Shown: positions 1 to 11,390 of the stretch, piece by piece | How positions within the stretch are numbered: position 1 is the first letter of the stretch | How the letters are laid out: each line of letters opens with the position of its first letter | Program-made: the position numbers and the translations under genes | Notes under the pieces: model-generated | Told to the model about the DNA's origin: nothing | The model's input: only the letters and a program-made list of their open reading frames with translations | The model's database searches: none | NCBI GenBank assembly: GCA_020746995.1 | Contig: JAGPXD010000001.1 | Location: 1,054,001 to 1,118,000, forward strand | DNA from: Plectosphaerella cucumerina | Lineage: Eukaryota > Ascomycota > Sordariomycetes > Glomerellales > Plectosphaerellaceae | Direction of reading: 5' to 3' | DNA: 64,000 nt

Positions 1-3000
1 CCATCACGAGACGGGCCCGGCAGGTTGATCTGTCACATCGCATCCAATCTCTGAAGGGCCGTCTGGTCTCCAATGGCACGGCAGCGGCGCCAACCTCTTC
101 GTCCGGCGGTTGCTGGCCCCCTCCTTTTTCTTGCTCCAGCGGTGAGAACGGCATGTCCATGCCGACGATGTGTTTGGCGAGGAGGGGATCGTCTTCACCG
201 CCCCCAGACGAAGCAGACGAGCGATCCGCCGCAAAGCTCGGGCCCCGGAGATTTAAGATGGGGGGAAGAGCAGGGAAGCACAGCAGGGGAGGACGAAACG
301 GTTCGGCATTCAGTGCTAGTCGAGTCCGTTTTGGTCCCCGTGCGCGACCGTTTCTTTCGAGAGCGAGAAGTCTGCGCTGGCCCGCAAGAGATCCCACCGC
401 CAGCCCCAAACCGTGGTGCATCCGGGCGCGATGGAGCCGGCGATGGGCGATGGGAAGGCAAGGGGAAATCCATCACGGGCCCTCAACTCGATTCACGATT
501 CACGATCCTTGACCCGAATCAAATCGCCCGGCCGAACTCTTTCCACCCCATCGTCAACAAAGTCAAACCGTCAACAGTCGATCGCAATTCAACCAACCAC
601 TGGCGCGGCATAGGTCAGGGCCCTCGGAAAGCCTCTCAACTCTCTAGCGACGGCGGGTCTCGGCTCGCTTTGCTCGTGGAGTCTCTCCCCCAATATTTGC
701 CGGGCTCGGAGGGGGTGTAAGATGGCGATGGGGGGCCTTGCGAAGGAGGGGACCGAAGAAAACAATCAAAAAGAACGCCGAAAAGCAGGGAGGCGGACAG
801 TGAGCGACGGCGGCGCGATGGGGATGTCCACGCCCGCGCTCAGGTACCGCAGTACGAGGGCGCCCTGGACTTTCTGGGGTGCTTTCAGGGCACCTGCCGC
901 CAAAACGAGTACCTGCGCGTGTCGAACCTGCCCCCATGCGAGCTACGGAGGCGAGGACGGTGGGAAGTCGCGATAGAGGACACTGTACCCGCCGTCCGGG
1001 ACTCGGCAACTGCGGGGAAGTTGGCGCATTCTGGCCACTCACGAGCCGTCTTGATCCCGCGAAATCCCGCAACGACGGGGTAGCGCCTTCTCGGCGTCGA
1101 TGCGGTGCCCGCCATGGGGCACTGTGAAATTACTGTCCGGGCGGCGGCGCCCTGCACTGCTTCTGTCTCGCCGCAGCGCACGCAGGTTACAGCGCGCCAT
1201 CGCCTGGAGCTGCCCTCTTTCTTTCAATTGATGAATGAGCTTGCGAGCCTCCCGGGGGCGCTTGTTTTCCGCGTCGGAGCCCCTCCGGACGATGAGGTGG
1301 ATGGCCTGCAGGTTCATCTAAAACCGTGCCGGGTCAACCCCCACCAATTTTTGAGATATTTTCTGGCAAACCCGAGGACCAGTCGAATAACAACACGCGA
1401 CCACAGGACGGGGGGCCGGGCATGACATGGCCGAGTGCATGGCACGGCGCGTTGTGCGGCAACGAGCGAGCGTGTTGTTCCTCAGTTCGCCTCCCTCGGG
1501 CACCGTTGTCGGCCGGAGTGTCTCCCGGATCCGTGGGCGATCCTTACTGTCAGCGGTAGGATGCTGGCCGCTCGCAAGGCTGAGGTCATGGATGACACAC
1601 GCCGGAGCCTGACTTGCCACTTGTACTAGGCAGTCGTGGTTTCGGGGGGGCTTTGCGCGCTGCGCAGCGTTGCGCAGCAGTGGTCACTGGTCTTGGTGGT
1701 TCCGGCGAGTCATCGATGACACTCCCTTTGGGTAATGCAATCGCCGGGCCGTTCGAACGGGTCCCGCAGGGGACGAGGAGCCGAGGAGAGAGCCCGCTCC
1801 GGAGATGGACGCTCGGATGGGATGAAACTTGTTGGATGACAAGCCCGCCAGCGGCTCGGCGTGGAAGAGGAATGACCAAGGCCAAGCCGCCGTGCCTGCG
1901 CACACGGAAAATGGGGGTCCCGTTCAAGTTGCCTGTCATTCGAGTCCAATTGCCAGGGCTCACAGAGAGGGAGGCGAACCACTGGCAGGGGCCTGCCAAG
2001 CCTGTACGCGGGTGCCGCTCGACGACATTGCAGCGAGCGGATTCGTGGCTCCCTCGGTGCATCGCCGAGCCATGTCGGTGTCGCACTGTCGCCTGCGCAT
2101 TCCGTCAATCGACAGGGCTGTGGCCGTTCCCCTGTCGGTCTTTTTTCCTTCTGTCTCAGGGGAGGTTCCTCAGGATGTCTCTAGAGGGTCACAGTGCAGA
2201 TGCCATCAACACATCGATTTGGGGTGCACTGGACAGAAAGATGTCGGCTGGGTCCGCGGTCTGGCCCCGTCCGTGAATTGGAGCTTCTTCGAATTTTGCT
2301 GGCTTGGTAGTATTTTTTTCTCTCTGCTTCAAAAATTTTCCCAGCGGTCGCGAGCATCCACTTGGACGGCAGACGCCCTCGGCGAGCGGACTGGTCGGGG
2401 CCCGCCTGGCCAGCGGGAGCCGGGCGCGAAAGCTCAAAGTGCCTTCAAAGTCGACGGCCCGCGATGGTCTGGTGGCGGGCTACCGGCGGCTACCTCGATT
2501 CAATGTCTTCGATGGCTCGCTGCAGTGGGGACCGGGTTTCGGAGGGCGACTCAACCCCACGCCCCGTTCAGCATTTTCGCATTTCCAGGGCGAAAGAGCC
2601 TGAGGCCAACGCGGGAACAAGAGCGAGACCGGCCCACATCCATCATCCCTACCGTTTGGTTACGTGCAGGTACCAGGCCGCCCACCCTCGGAAACGGTCC
2701 CCTCGGCCCTCCGTTTCCCGTCCCTTGCCCTGGCGCCGCCCTGCAGTGCCTGCCCATAGCCACCCACCCATTCGCCCGATGCGGGCATGTGGACGGCCAA
2801 TGTACAGCTACACACACCGTAACCCGTTTTACGTACGCGCACCACTGCTGTGCCCTGTAAATTCAAGTAATGCTCTCGTCAACGCCCTGTACAGTGCCAC
2901 GGCCCCCCCACCAAGGCAAAAGAGGCGGGCTGTCCGCGTTTGTTCGGTCACTCGACTCGACCGTCGCCGCCTTTTTCCTTTGCCCTTCCAACTCCCACGC

Positions 3001-3835
3001 CCACGCCCCTCGCCCACGCACTGCCCGCTCAGCTTCGTCGCCCACCCACCACGCCCCCCGGTCTGCTCCCTTTCCCGCCTTGCACTTGCACTTGGGGGAT
3101 TCCGAATATATCGCAGCCCGGCCGCCGTCTTCTTCCCTCCCACCTTTCTCTCCGAAAAACTTTCCCGTTCCCTCTGAATTGCTCACCTCTGCCTCTGCCA
3201 CACACGACTCCTGGCCTAGGTTCGCGACACACTCTCTACCTGCGACACACTTGCATTCCTGGGGAGATCAGCCTGACCCGTCAGGGATTCCCACGCTTCT
3301 GAGCCCGCGCCTGAGCCCGTTCCCGTCTGCGCCCCCCGGCCACCCTTCCCCCCGACGTCATTGGGATTTCCAGAAGGCTCATCCCAGGCCCTTTGTGAGC
3401 CAGGATCAACAAACAAGGAGGACCCTGAGGACTGCCGTGTTGTACACGCCGCGACCCCCGAATACTCCCCTTTTTCCCAGGAGGCGAAGCACACCAGCCC
3501 TACCTACACCACCATCCACCGCCTGGAGTCTCGAGGCTCCCATCCAATACACAGCAACACACCCAGCCCACCGCTCCCTCGACCATGTTTCCCTCGTCCT
3601 CATAGCAATACGGTCCCTAGGGACACTTTGACATTGCTCTGCTTCGCGGAACACGCAGACAACCTCGCTCTACGCCGAGGACGACGCCTCGACCGCAACA
3701 AACCCTCCACTTACACGTGCGTGGGATCGAAAAACAACGCCACACCAACCGCATTTCCTCACAAATCCAACATATCTCCTCCGTCCTCTGGACACACGAC
3801 ACCGAAACCGAACAAACCCCCAAAATCACAATACA
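1..3835. other. Intergenic region and long leader, no supported gene
   Basis: Many overlapping open frames occur on both strands, but this is expected in GC-rich fungal DNA. None shows a recognisable domain, and none shows a convincing start, intron and stop pattern. From about 2,980 to 3,835 the plus strand becomes strongly pyrimidine-rich with short A-rich patches just before the ATG at 3836. This is typical of a fungal promoter and 5' leader for the following gene. The far left could hold the 3' flank of a gene outside the window, but I see no coding signal there. Confidence 0.5.
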
Positions 3836-6088
3836 ATGCACAACTCGATCCACGCTGTGGCGCCCAGCGCCCTCTCCTGGTCCGCACACTCGGCTACCCT
3901 CACGTCAATAGCGGACGAGGAGGCCGGCGATGTTGACGAGCCTCCCGATTCGCGTCTCCCTTACTCGCCTATCAAGGACTCCTTCAAGCGCAACCCCATC
4001 CGCCGCTCCATCGACCAGCAGCACCAGTCCTCCCTCCTCACCAGGGCCCTCCACAGCACCTCAGAAGACGACGCCGACGACCGCTCCCACTTCTTCACCC
4101 TCAGGCGGCCGACCAAGAGCAACGCCAGCCTCGCCTCCACCGCAGACCTCACCAGCGACACCGGTCTCACGAGCCCTTCGCGTACCAACACGCCCAGCCC
4201 GCCCCTTCCCGAGCTGAGATTCCTCAACCTCAACGGAGACCGCGTCCACGAAGAGAAGCACGCCCCTGCTCTCGCCCCCGCGGCCGAGGTCAAGAAGGAG
4301 CCCAGGAAGAGGTGCATCCAGTTTGCCTGCGCGGCCAAGCCTACCAGCAAGCCTGTTGAACGACCCGCCGCCGTGGCTGCCCCGGCACCCGCTCCCGTTT
4401 CCGTGCCCACTGCTTCGCCCAAGCCTCCTCGCAAGCGCTGCATCAAGTTTGCCTGCCCCGCCCCGCGCTCCACGCCGACGCAGAGCACGCCTCCCGCTGT
4501 TGAGCGTCTTGAGGCTGCAGCCGCTCGTCTGCACCCCTCCCGCGAGACATCCCCCGCCACGGTCCGCAAGGCTCGCCCGACTTCGCATTCTCGCTCCCCT
4601 CGCCCTCCTCGTTCCCGCCAGTCGTCTCGCGGCGGTGACACGCCCAGGAAGGCCCTGCCGCAGAAGAAGTACATCACCTGCACCGACCGCGACCTCCACC
4701 ATGACGCAGCCCGCTTCCACGAGTTCGCCAGCGACGACCACTCGGACGAGGACTGGATCAGGGAGACTGCCCCGGCCCAGGCCCGCAAGCTTACCATCAG
4801 TGACACCCTGGCCAAGGAGAACGAGATCCGCAGACTCGCCGCCGAGGCTGAGGCTGAGGCCGAGGCCGAGGAGCAAGAGGATGATGAGAACGTGGCTGGT
4901 ATCGACGACGAGGATGATGAGGACGACGATGAGGATGACCTCGACGACGGCCTCTCCGGTTACGCTACTGAGGATGAGGAGGAGGATGATGATGACGAAG
5001 AAGACGACGAGGACGATGACTCGGTTGGATACCACACCGACGAGGAGACCGGCTTTGCTGCTTCCGACGATGAGAACGACGACCTCCAGCTCTGGACACC
5101 CGCGCAGCCGGCGGCACGCCTCTCCGGCGTCAGCTCGGTCCCGCGTCGCGTCTCCAACGGCGCTCAGTCCGACTCGTCCATCGGGTCTTTCAGCAGCATC
5201 CGCGCCGTCCGCTTCGGCAAGGTCCGCCGCATGAAGATTCGTCCCGGCACGCCCGAGCTCCCTGACAGCACCGACTTTGTTTGCGGAACTCTCGACGAGG
5301 ACAGGCCCATGGAGGAGGCCTACATCTCCTGCATGGCCGCCCGCCGTCGTGAGAAGCACGTCGTCATCCCTCAGGACATCGACCCCAGCTTCCCGGCCTC
5401 CGACCCCGAGGATGAGGCCGAGGAGGAGTTCAACCCTGTCAAGCACGCGAGCGACGACGAGGATGTCTGGCTGCACGGCGAGATGGACGACCTGCACCAC
5501 GAGCAAGAGCGCAGGAGCCGCAAGCTCAAGAAGAGCGACCACTCTCCCAAGCGCTACCACTCGCCACCCCCCAACAAGCGCCACCACTCTCCTCCCATCG
5601 CTCTCAAGACCCGCGGCCGCTCTCCGGCTCCGGTCAAGGGCCTGTTCGATCGCCGCTCGCCCCGCAGGATCCGCTCTCCTCCGCCTCCGCAGATGCTCCG
5701 GTCGCCCCCGGCCTCGCTCCGCAACGGCCACCCGGCCATGAACATCAACAAGGAGCTCGGCACCCGCCCCGGCCTGACTGTCACCAAGTCACTCCCCCGC
5801 CCCTCTGCCATGTTCCCGCTCCGCCGCCGTGGCCCCAACGGCAAGGCCGCCATCCCCGAGACCGACGGCGATGTGCACGTGCGCAGCGCCATCGACATCG
5901 TCAAGGGCCTCGAGCAGAAGCGCCAGCGTCGCAAGGAGAAGTACTACCAAAAGTACTGCAACCGCGCGCGCAAGGGTCAGGTGCACGAGCGCAGGCCCCT
6001 GCCCGGCACTGGCTGCGAGCGGATGCGCGAGCTCGGTCTGATCATGGCCGGCAAGATCGACCAGGGCAACTACGTCCTGTCCATCTAG
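3836..6088 (+). CDS. Acidic DUF2457-like fungal protein
   Basis: Single-exon gene of 750 aa with an A-rich context just before the ATG (ACAATACA-ATG). I see an N-terminal Ser/Pro-rich part and two copies of a short basic motif, RKRCIQFAC and RKRCIKFAC, near residues 160-210. A related segment, KKYITCTDRDLHHDAARF, follows near residue 280, with DWIRET after it. A very acidic block of Glu/Asp runs lies at roughly residues 335-420. A Pro/His/Arg-rich basic region precedes a conserved-looking C-terminus rich in basic residues. This layout matches the fungal family I know as DUF2457, whose function is unknown. The acidic and basic blocks suggest a nuclear or nucleic-acid-associated protein, but that is inference. 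No signal peptide or membrane segment is visible. The family name is from recognition, not a search. Confidence 0.8.
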   Translation: MHNSIHAVAPSALSWSAHSATLTSIADEEAGDVDEPPDSRLPYSPIKDSFKRNPIRRSIDQQHQSSLLTRALHSTSEDDADDRSHFFTLRRPTKSNASLASTADLTSDTGLTSPSRTNTPSPPLPELRFLNLNGDRVHEEKHAPALAPAAEVKKEPRKRCIQFACAAKPTSKPVERPAAVAAPAPAPVSVPTASPKPPRKRCIKFACPAPRSTPTQSTPPAVERLEAAAARLHPSRETSPATVRKARPTSHSRSPRPPRSRQSSRGGDTPRKALPQKKYITCTDRDLHHDAARFHEFASDDHSDEDWIRETAPAQARKLTISDTLAKENEIRRLAAEAEAEAEAEEQEDDENVAGIDDEDDEDDDEDDLDDGLSGYATEDEEEDDDDEEDDEDDDSVGYHTDEETGFAASDDENDDLQLWTPAQPAARLSGVSSVPRRVSNGAQSDSSIGSFSSIRAVRFGKVRRMKIRPGTPELPDSTDFVCGTLDEDRPMEEAYISCMAARRREKHVVIPQDIDPSFPASDPEDEAEEEFNPVKHASDDEDVWLHGEMDDLHHEQERRSRKLKKSDHSPKRYHSPPPNKRHHSPPIALKTRGRSPAPVKGLFDRRSPRRIRSPPPPQMLRSPPASLRNGHPAMNINKELGTRPGLTVTKSLPRPSAMFPLRRRGPNGKAAIPETDGDVHVRSAIDIVKGLEQKRQRRKEKYYQKYCNRARKGQVHERRPLPGTGCERMRELGLIMAGKIDQGNYVLSI

Positions 6089-6938
6089 GCGTGATCCATC
6101 ACGCCACCCTTTTCTTGATTTTCCTAGAGTCTCACAAGCATCGGGCCATTTCAGCGCTTGACACGGCGTTACACCTGCATGGGGAGGTGCCAGGGGGCAC
6201 CAGCATCAGCATGAGAAGCATGATTTTCCGATTTTATCTCTTTCCTATCTACCCTCGTCCCCCCATATCTCTTCTACCTGTACATACTTTGGGGCCGCTG
6301 GCCCCGCAGACACACGATTGATCACGTCGGGGCATTCAGAGAGGAGCCCGGACGCGACGGCTTGGGCGAGGAGTTCTCTATACCCCCGGGGACGGTTCAT
6401 CCGCTTTGCATTTACTTTCTGGCTGGAGCATTCGGCGGCAGCAGCAGCATCGTACACGGCCATAGGCGTAGCTTTGTAATGCAACCACGGGCACTTGCCT
6501 GTTGACAACATTTTCGAGGTGGTTCAATGAAGTGACTTTGTGGTGTGATTTGGATGAAATCAAGTGAATGCGTGACCCAAGCTTTGGTCAAAGCAACAAG
6601 TGGCCTCGAGGCGGGTGGCGGCGGCGACGGAGGCGGGTTCGGTAAACTTGTCCTCACCGAGGAGTGACTGGACGGGGGGTGGGCGGGGTGCCTTAATAAC
6701 CAGGCGCCCACCGCCCGCCGCGGCCCAGACCTCCTTTCGTCCTGCCAACTTTGACCCATCCTCCTATCGGGCATCCCCAATTCTAACGACCTTGACGATC
6801 TTGACGCTCAACGAACCCAAGCCTGCTTGCAGTTGCCATTTTCCTCGGCGACATCCTCCATCTTCGAAGCGACCGACCGCACCCCAAACCCGAAAGACAA
6901 ACCTCAAGCGTCATCGATTTCCCGCCACCACCGCAGCG
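6089..6938. other. Intergenic, 3' flank of the DUF2457-like gene and SAR1 promoter
   Basis: No coding signal. The last 150 nt before the SAR1 ATG are C-rich and CAA/CGA-rich, typical of a 5' leader. The pyrimidine and ACC repeats just before 6938 place the start codon in a normal fungal context. Confidence 0.5.
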
Positions 6939-7783
<845 letters not shown>

Positions 7784-9493
7784 GCGGACGCGGCGACGGG
7801 GGAGGATCATGGGCATGTCCGCGGCGGCAGGACTGTACGAACACACGACAAGCGGGCGTTCACGCGTCTTGGGGGAGCGTGCAGACGAAGCAGGAGCGGA
7901 GGCAGGAATCAAGGCTGGAATAACTATGGGGAGGATAATGACGGGATGGGGCAACGCTGGCCAATGCTGGGGGACGATCACGATGGGCTTCCTGACGCTC
8001 CGGGGCAGCAACTGCACGTGCCCGGGTGGCAGAGGATGGCCCCCGAGAAGCCGCCCAGCCTGCCATTTCCGTGCCGGACCGATCAGATCGTCAGCTTCAT
8101 AGAGGCAGCAGTTTTGTTAGAGTTAGGGCAACATTGTGCGAACTACCACTCCAGTGCAGTGTCGCTTTGTGTGATGGCCCCCTGCCTGGCCTGGGAATGC
8201 GGGTTGGGGGTTTGCTGGGGGAGATGCTCCGGCGTTGGGGAATGGGGGGCGGGGGTTGATGTCATGATGCTGCTTACTCACCTGGACGAAGGGAGCCTCA
8301 GCCAAGTTATTCACTGTCACGATTGTTTCGGGGGCTTTCTGGATGATAGGAGTCGAGCGGCATGTTTGCCAGCGGTGGTAAATCAGCCGAGGAAGCAATC
8401 TGATCTCACATGAAAGACTGCCGGCCAAGTGCCCTGTCCCTCAAGCTGATGGTCAACACCCAACGACTTGAACGAACTTGAAGTCTACGACGTTGGCGAT
8501 GTCGTCGGCGACAACGAAAACACCTTTCTCCATCGAAGACGACTGGCATCGACCACGCACCATTCCGAGGAGTTGACATTGATCCCATGACCTTGGGCAG
8601 ATTATTACCAGAATTACACACACATAAATAAGCTAAATGCTGAATGTTGATCTGGCTGCTCTATTGAGAGTCAGGCAGTACTACTTCAGCCACATGAAGT
8701 CGTACGACACTGGCTATTCTAGGATCATATCCTTCCATGTTTCATTCCATTTCCCCGACTTCGGCAACACCGAGAGAAGTTCTCTCCCGAAGGGATCCCT
8801 GGGCGCGACGCGGGGTATGGGGTTCGAATGTAGTAGTCCTAGGCTGCACAAAAGATGCAAACCCTCGGATGAGCCCCTCTCCTGTTAATAAATGCTCGTT
8901 CTGTCTAATCGGCATTTGCCTGATCGTATGGCTGCCTAGCAGGCAGGTGTCTGGAAGCTTCAAGGACGTGCGCCTCGGCAACCCAGAATAGTTCGTCTGA
9001 GGAGTCATGTACTGAATGGACATGAAGCTGACTAGCGTACACAGCAAGTGACAGCGGGAATGCGAAACCGAGAGATGCAGGGACTGATCTGCGGTGGATT
9101 TATGGTTAAATTAGTAAATTGCTTGGGTATTCTTGCCCGAACTGTTCTTCGTGAACGACTCATGGAGCTGTAGGCTACTCTAAAGACTCGTACGATTTTT
9201 ACTTGACACGCATCATGCTCGCCAACGGGGTGGCGCAATGGCAGCGAAGTCCATGCACACGGTAATATTTGCTGTACTATGCGAGATGCCCGAGAGACGG
9301 TGACAACTTCGCTTCTGGGAACGACAAGATCACCCGACGGCTAAGGTACTTAAAGAGCTGTTCTCCCCAGACAACTTCAACTTTGCGACTCTCAGCATCT
9401 CCATTCGCTTCCTCAGACAACTTCAGCTTACACCATTTGATAATTACAACAAACCAAACCTGAAATTCACTCCCCGGAATCTACTCCTTCAAG
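7784..9493. other. Intergenic, SAR1 3' flank and promoter of the secreted-protein gene
   Basis: No coding frame here has support. From about 8,400 the sequence becomes less GC-rich than the flanking housekeeping genes. The last 120 nt before 9494 are rich in CAACTTCA-type pyrimidine/A repeats, including two near-copies of AGACAACTTCA at about 9369 and 9416, and look like a transcribed leader. A TATA-like TACTTAAAG lies at about 9347-9355. Confidence 0.4.
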
Positions 9494-9863
9494 ATGCACT
9501 TCTCAGCTCTCGTCAAGGCTGTCTTCGCTATGGCCATGCTCGCTCAGGGCACCGCCGCTGTAAGTCTCCGCCTGGAAAATGATCAAACTACCAATTCTAA
9601 CAATATCAAGTGCAATGGCAAGGCCGACGATTGCTGCTGGAACGACGAAGCTGGCTGTGACAACCAACATGGACTGAAGAACCCCTGCTGGAGGCCAGAG
9701 TATCAGGCAAACCTCTGCAAGAACTTCAAGACTGACGCTGGCGGACCGGTCAGCTGCGTGAGTCAATCCTGAGTTCGATTGGGGTAATTTGTACTGACTG
9801 GATTTATAGAATGGCGCGGACTGCTGTGCTATTAGCACTGGCTGGGGAAGGGGATGCCCTTAG
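9494..9863 (+). CDS. Cysteine-rich small secreted protein (candidate effector or antimicrobial)
   Basis: Three exons, 9494-9559, 9611-9757 and 9810-9863, give an 88-aa precursor. Residues 1-22 form a clear signal peptide (basic start, hydrophobic core, AQGTAA end). The mature part of about 66 aa holds ten cysteines spaced C-x6-CC-x6-C-x9-C-x9-C-x12-C-x4-CC-x9-C, an even number that fits five disulfides. The segments CNGKADDCC and CNGADCC resemble each other and may be an internal duplication. Both introns are about 50 nt with GTAAGT or GTGAGT donors and CTAAC or CTGAC branch sites. I do not recognise the family. Size, export signal and cysteine content fit fungal effectors or antimicrobial peptides, but this is inference. 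It converges with the next gene, 97 bp between stops. Confidence 0.8.
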
Positions 9864-9960
9864 ATTCGGTCTCCAGTATCATTTCTAGACTAATCGATCC
9901 AATTTATACGGTATTCTACCTGCTTTGACAGCCAGCGCTAGCTGAGTAGGCATCCCTACT

Positions 9961-10818
9961 TCACCTCAACCCGACTTCCTCGTGTACCACATCGCCATTC
10001 TCGCAAACGTGCCGCACCCATCCCTCGTCATCTGAGTCGTCGCTGTCAGAGTCATCGGAGGCCTCGAGAGTCACCCCCATGACTTGCTCCTCCCGCTGTT
10101 CGTCGCTTCGTTTCTCCGTCGTGCAAGTCCAGACTTTCATTTCGCCGAGCGTCATTCTCGCAACGTCCACCTTCGCCCTCCAGTGCGGCACTACCTTTCT
10201 GTACTCAATGGCAAAGACCTTTTCACCCGGAGTCCGCGTCTGGTCCGATTCCTTGCCGGCCTCGGAGTGCTGTGCGCCAGCTTGCACGTCCACAAGGGCT
10301 CCCGCCATGGGCAAGGGCAAGCCGCTGGCAGCGAGGGTCTTGGCAACGGGCAGCTTTGCTTGGTAATCTTGGGATCTTGCTGTGTTTCGGGAGCGCGTGA
10401 TGTTCTGATCGAGAACTGTGTAGTACCCGACGATGAGATAGATCCTTTCGCAGCTCTGCACCATCTTCTCGATCCATATCTGCGTTTCGGGCTGCGCAGT
10501 TGCTTGGGCGAACCAGTCATCAGATTGCTCCAGCATGTACCTCCTGTACGTCGTCTTATCCACGGCGACGCGCCCGTCATCTTGAGACGAGAATTTGGCA
10601 GATAAGATGCTGGCGAATATCGCTTTCATGCTGGAGCGACTGCTCGCCTCCTGTTCGCCGACATGGATGACGTCGTGGGAAGGTAGCTCTGGCCAGCCAT
10701 GGAAATCAAGAGGATGATATCGCTGATGAGGTTGGGCTTTGTTTGTGATTAGCCTCCCTAGCTTGACGGACTCGAGAGGCAGCAGACGATCCACGATATA
10801 GCCTGATCGCGGGGCCAT
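9961..10818 (-). CDS. Candidate gasdermin-like protein, divergent from the CHAT protease
   Basis: Single-exon 285-aa protein without signal peptide or obvious membrane helix. Near the N-terminus is VKLGRLITN (18-26). The middle has strand-like hydrophobic stretches such as RIYLIVGYYTVLDQN (125-139), a Gly/Ala/Leu-rich stretch (163-182) and KVFAIEYRKV (200-209). The C-terminus from about residue 233 is charged and ends in an acidic run (EASDDSDSDDSDDEG, 252-266) plus about 19 residues. Known fungal gasdermin-like proteins (Neurospora RCD-1, Podospora HET-Q1) are 250-290 aa, carry only a short C-terminal inhibitory tail, and often sit beside a subtilisin-like or CHAT protease gene. Length, layout and neighbour all agree, but I found no diagnostic motif. 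A generic ascomycete protein of unknown function is the alternative. The gene itself is well supported. Confidence 0.75.
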   Translation of the reverse strand: MAPRSGYIVDRLLPLESVKLGRLITNKAQPHQRYHPLDFHGWPELPSHDVIHVGEQEASSRSSMKAIFASILSAKFSSQDDGRVAVDKTTYRRYMLEQSDDWFAQATAQPETQIWIEKMVQSCERIYLIVGYYTVLDQNITRSRNTARSQDYQAKLPVAKTLAASGLPLPMAGALVDVQAGAQHSEAGKESDQTRTPGEKVFAIEYRKVVPHWRAKVDVARMTLGEMKVWTCTTEKRSDEQREEQVMGVTLEASDDSDSDDSDDEGWVRHVCENGDVVHEEVGLR

Positions 10819-11390
10819 GTTTTAGTATCGAGGGTGGGTGTGGCGAGCAATACTTTAGGAGGTGGTGTTGAGCATCGGGATCATCGAGGTGAATTTAGGG
10901 CAATTTCAACCTCGTGTTGCTAGTCGACCAAGGTATTATCAATATCCTCTTCTCATCATTCGAACTATACAACATTCGTGAGCGCTGCCTGTCCAATGAC
11001 ACGCCGAGGACATCGGCCCAAGGTGAGGCCTTCCAAGACATCCCGTCCAGTAAGCTTCCTGCCTGGGTACTGGAGCATCGGCCTGCATGAGCCGAGCATG
11101 CAGGTAAGCGGTAAGCGCCGTGGCTGCACCATTGAGACCGGTGAGAGCCTGATTCTCGTGTACTGCGTTCCTCAGAATGAGGCTGTGGTTCCTGTTGGTC
11201 GTGACCGGTCTGCCGTGCCGCTTGCTCAGGCTTCAGAGTTCACCTAGGTAGGTAGGTACCTACGCTCGTGCCCCCATTCTACTTCAATTTTCTTGCGGCC
11301 TTGGGAGCTGACTCTGAGACCACACTCTTTTCTGACCTCTTGATCGAAATTCTTCCCCTTCCATGGGGTGTTTGATCGATCGTCGCGACC
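10819..11390. promoter_or_regulatory. Divergent intergenic region between the candidate gasdermin-like gene and the CHAT protease
   Basis: These 572 bp separate two start codons that point away from each other, so the stretch must hold both promoters and could allow co-regulation. A short GTAGGTAGGTACC-type repeat lies at about 11246-11262. I see no clear TATA box. An 89-codon open frame here starts with GTG and has no support. Confidence 0.5.

Noticed and set aside
73..720. 215-codon open frame near the left edge
   Set aside because: GC-rich, overlapped by other long frames, Arg/Pro-rich composition and no recognisable domain or splice structure.
8780..8850. Possible tRNA because of GGTTCGAAT
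   Set aside because: The bases on either side cannot form a T-stem, and no acceptor or anticodon stem can be built.
10978..11247. 89-codon frame between the CHAT gene and the 285-aa gene
   Set aside because: It starts with GTG, lacks a family, and lies in the shared promoter region.
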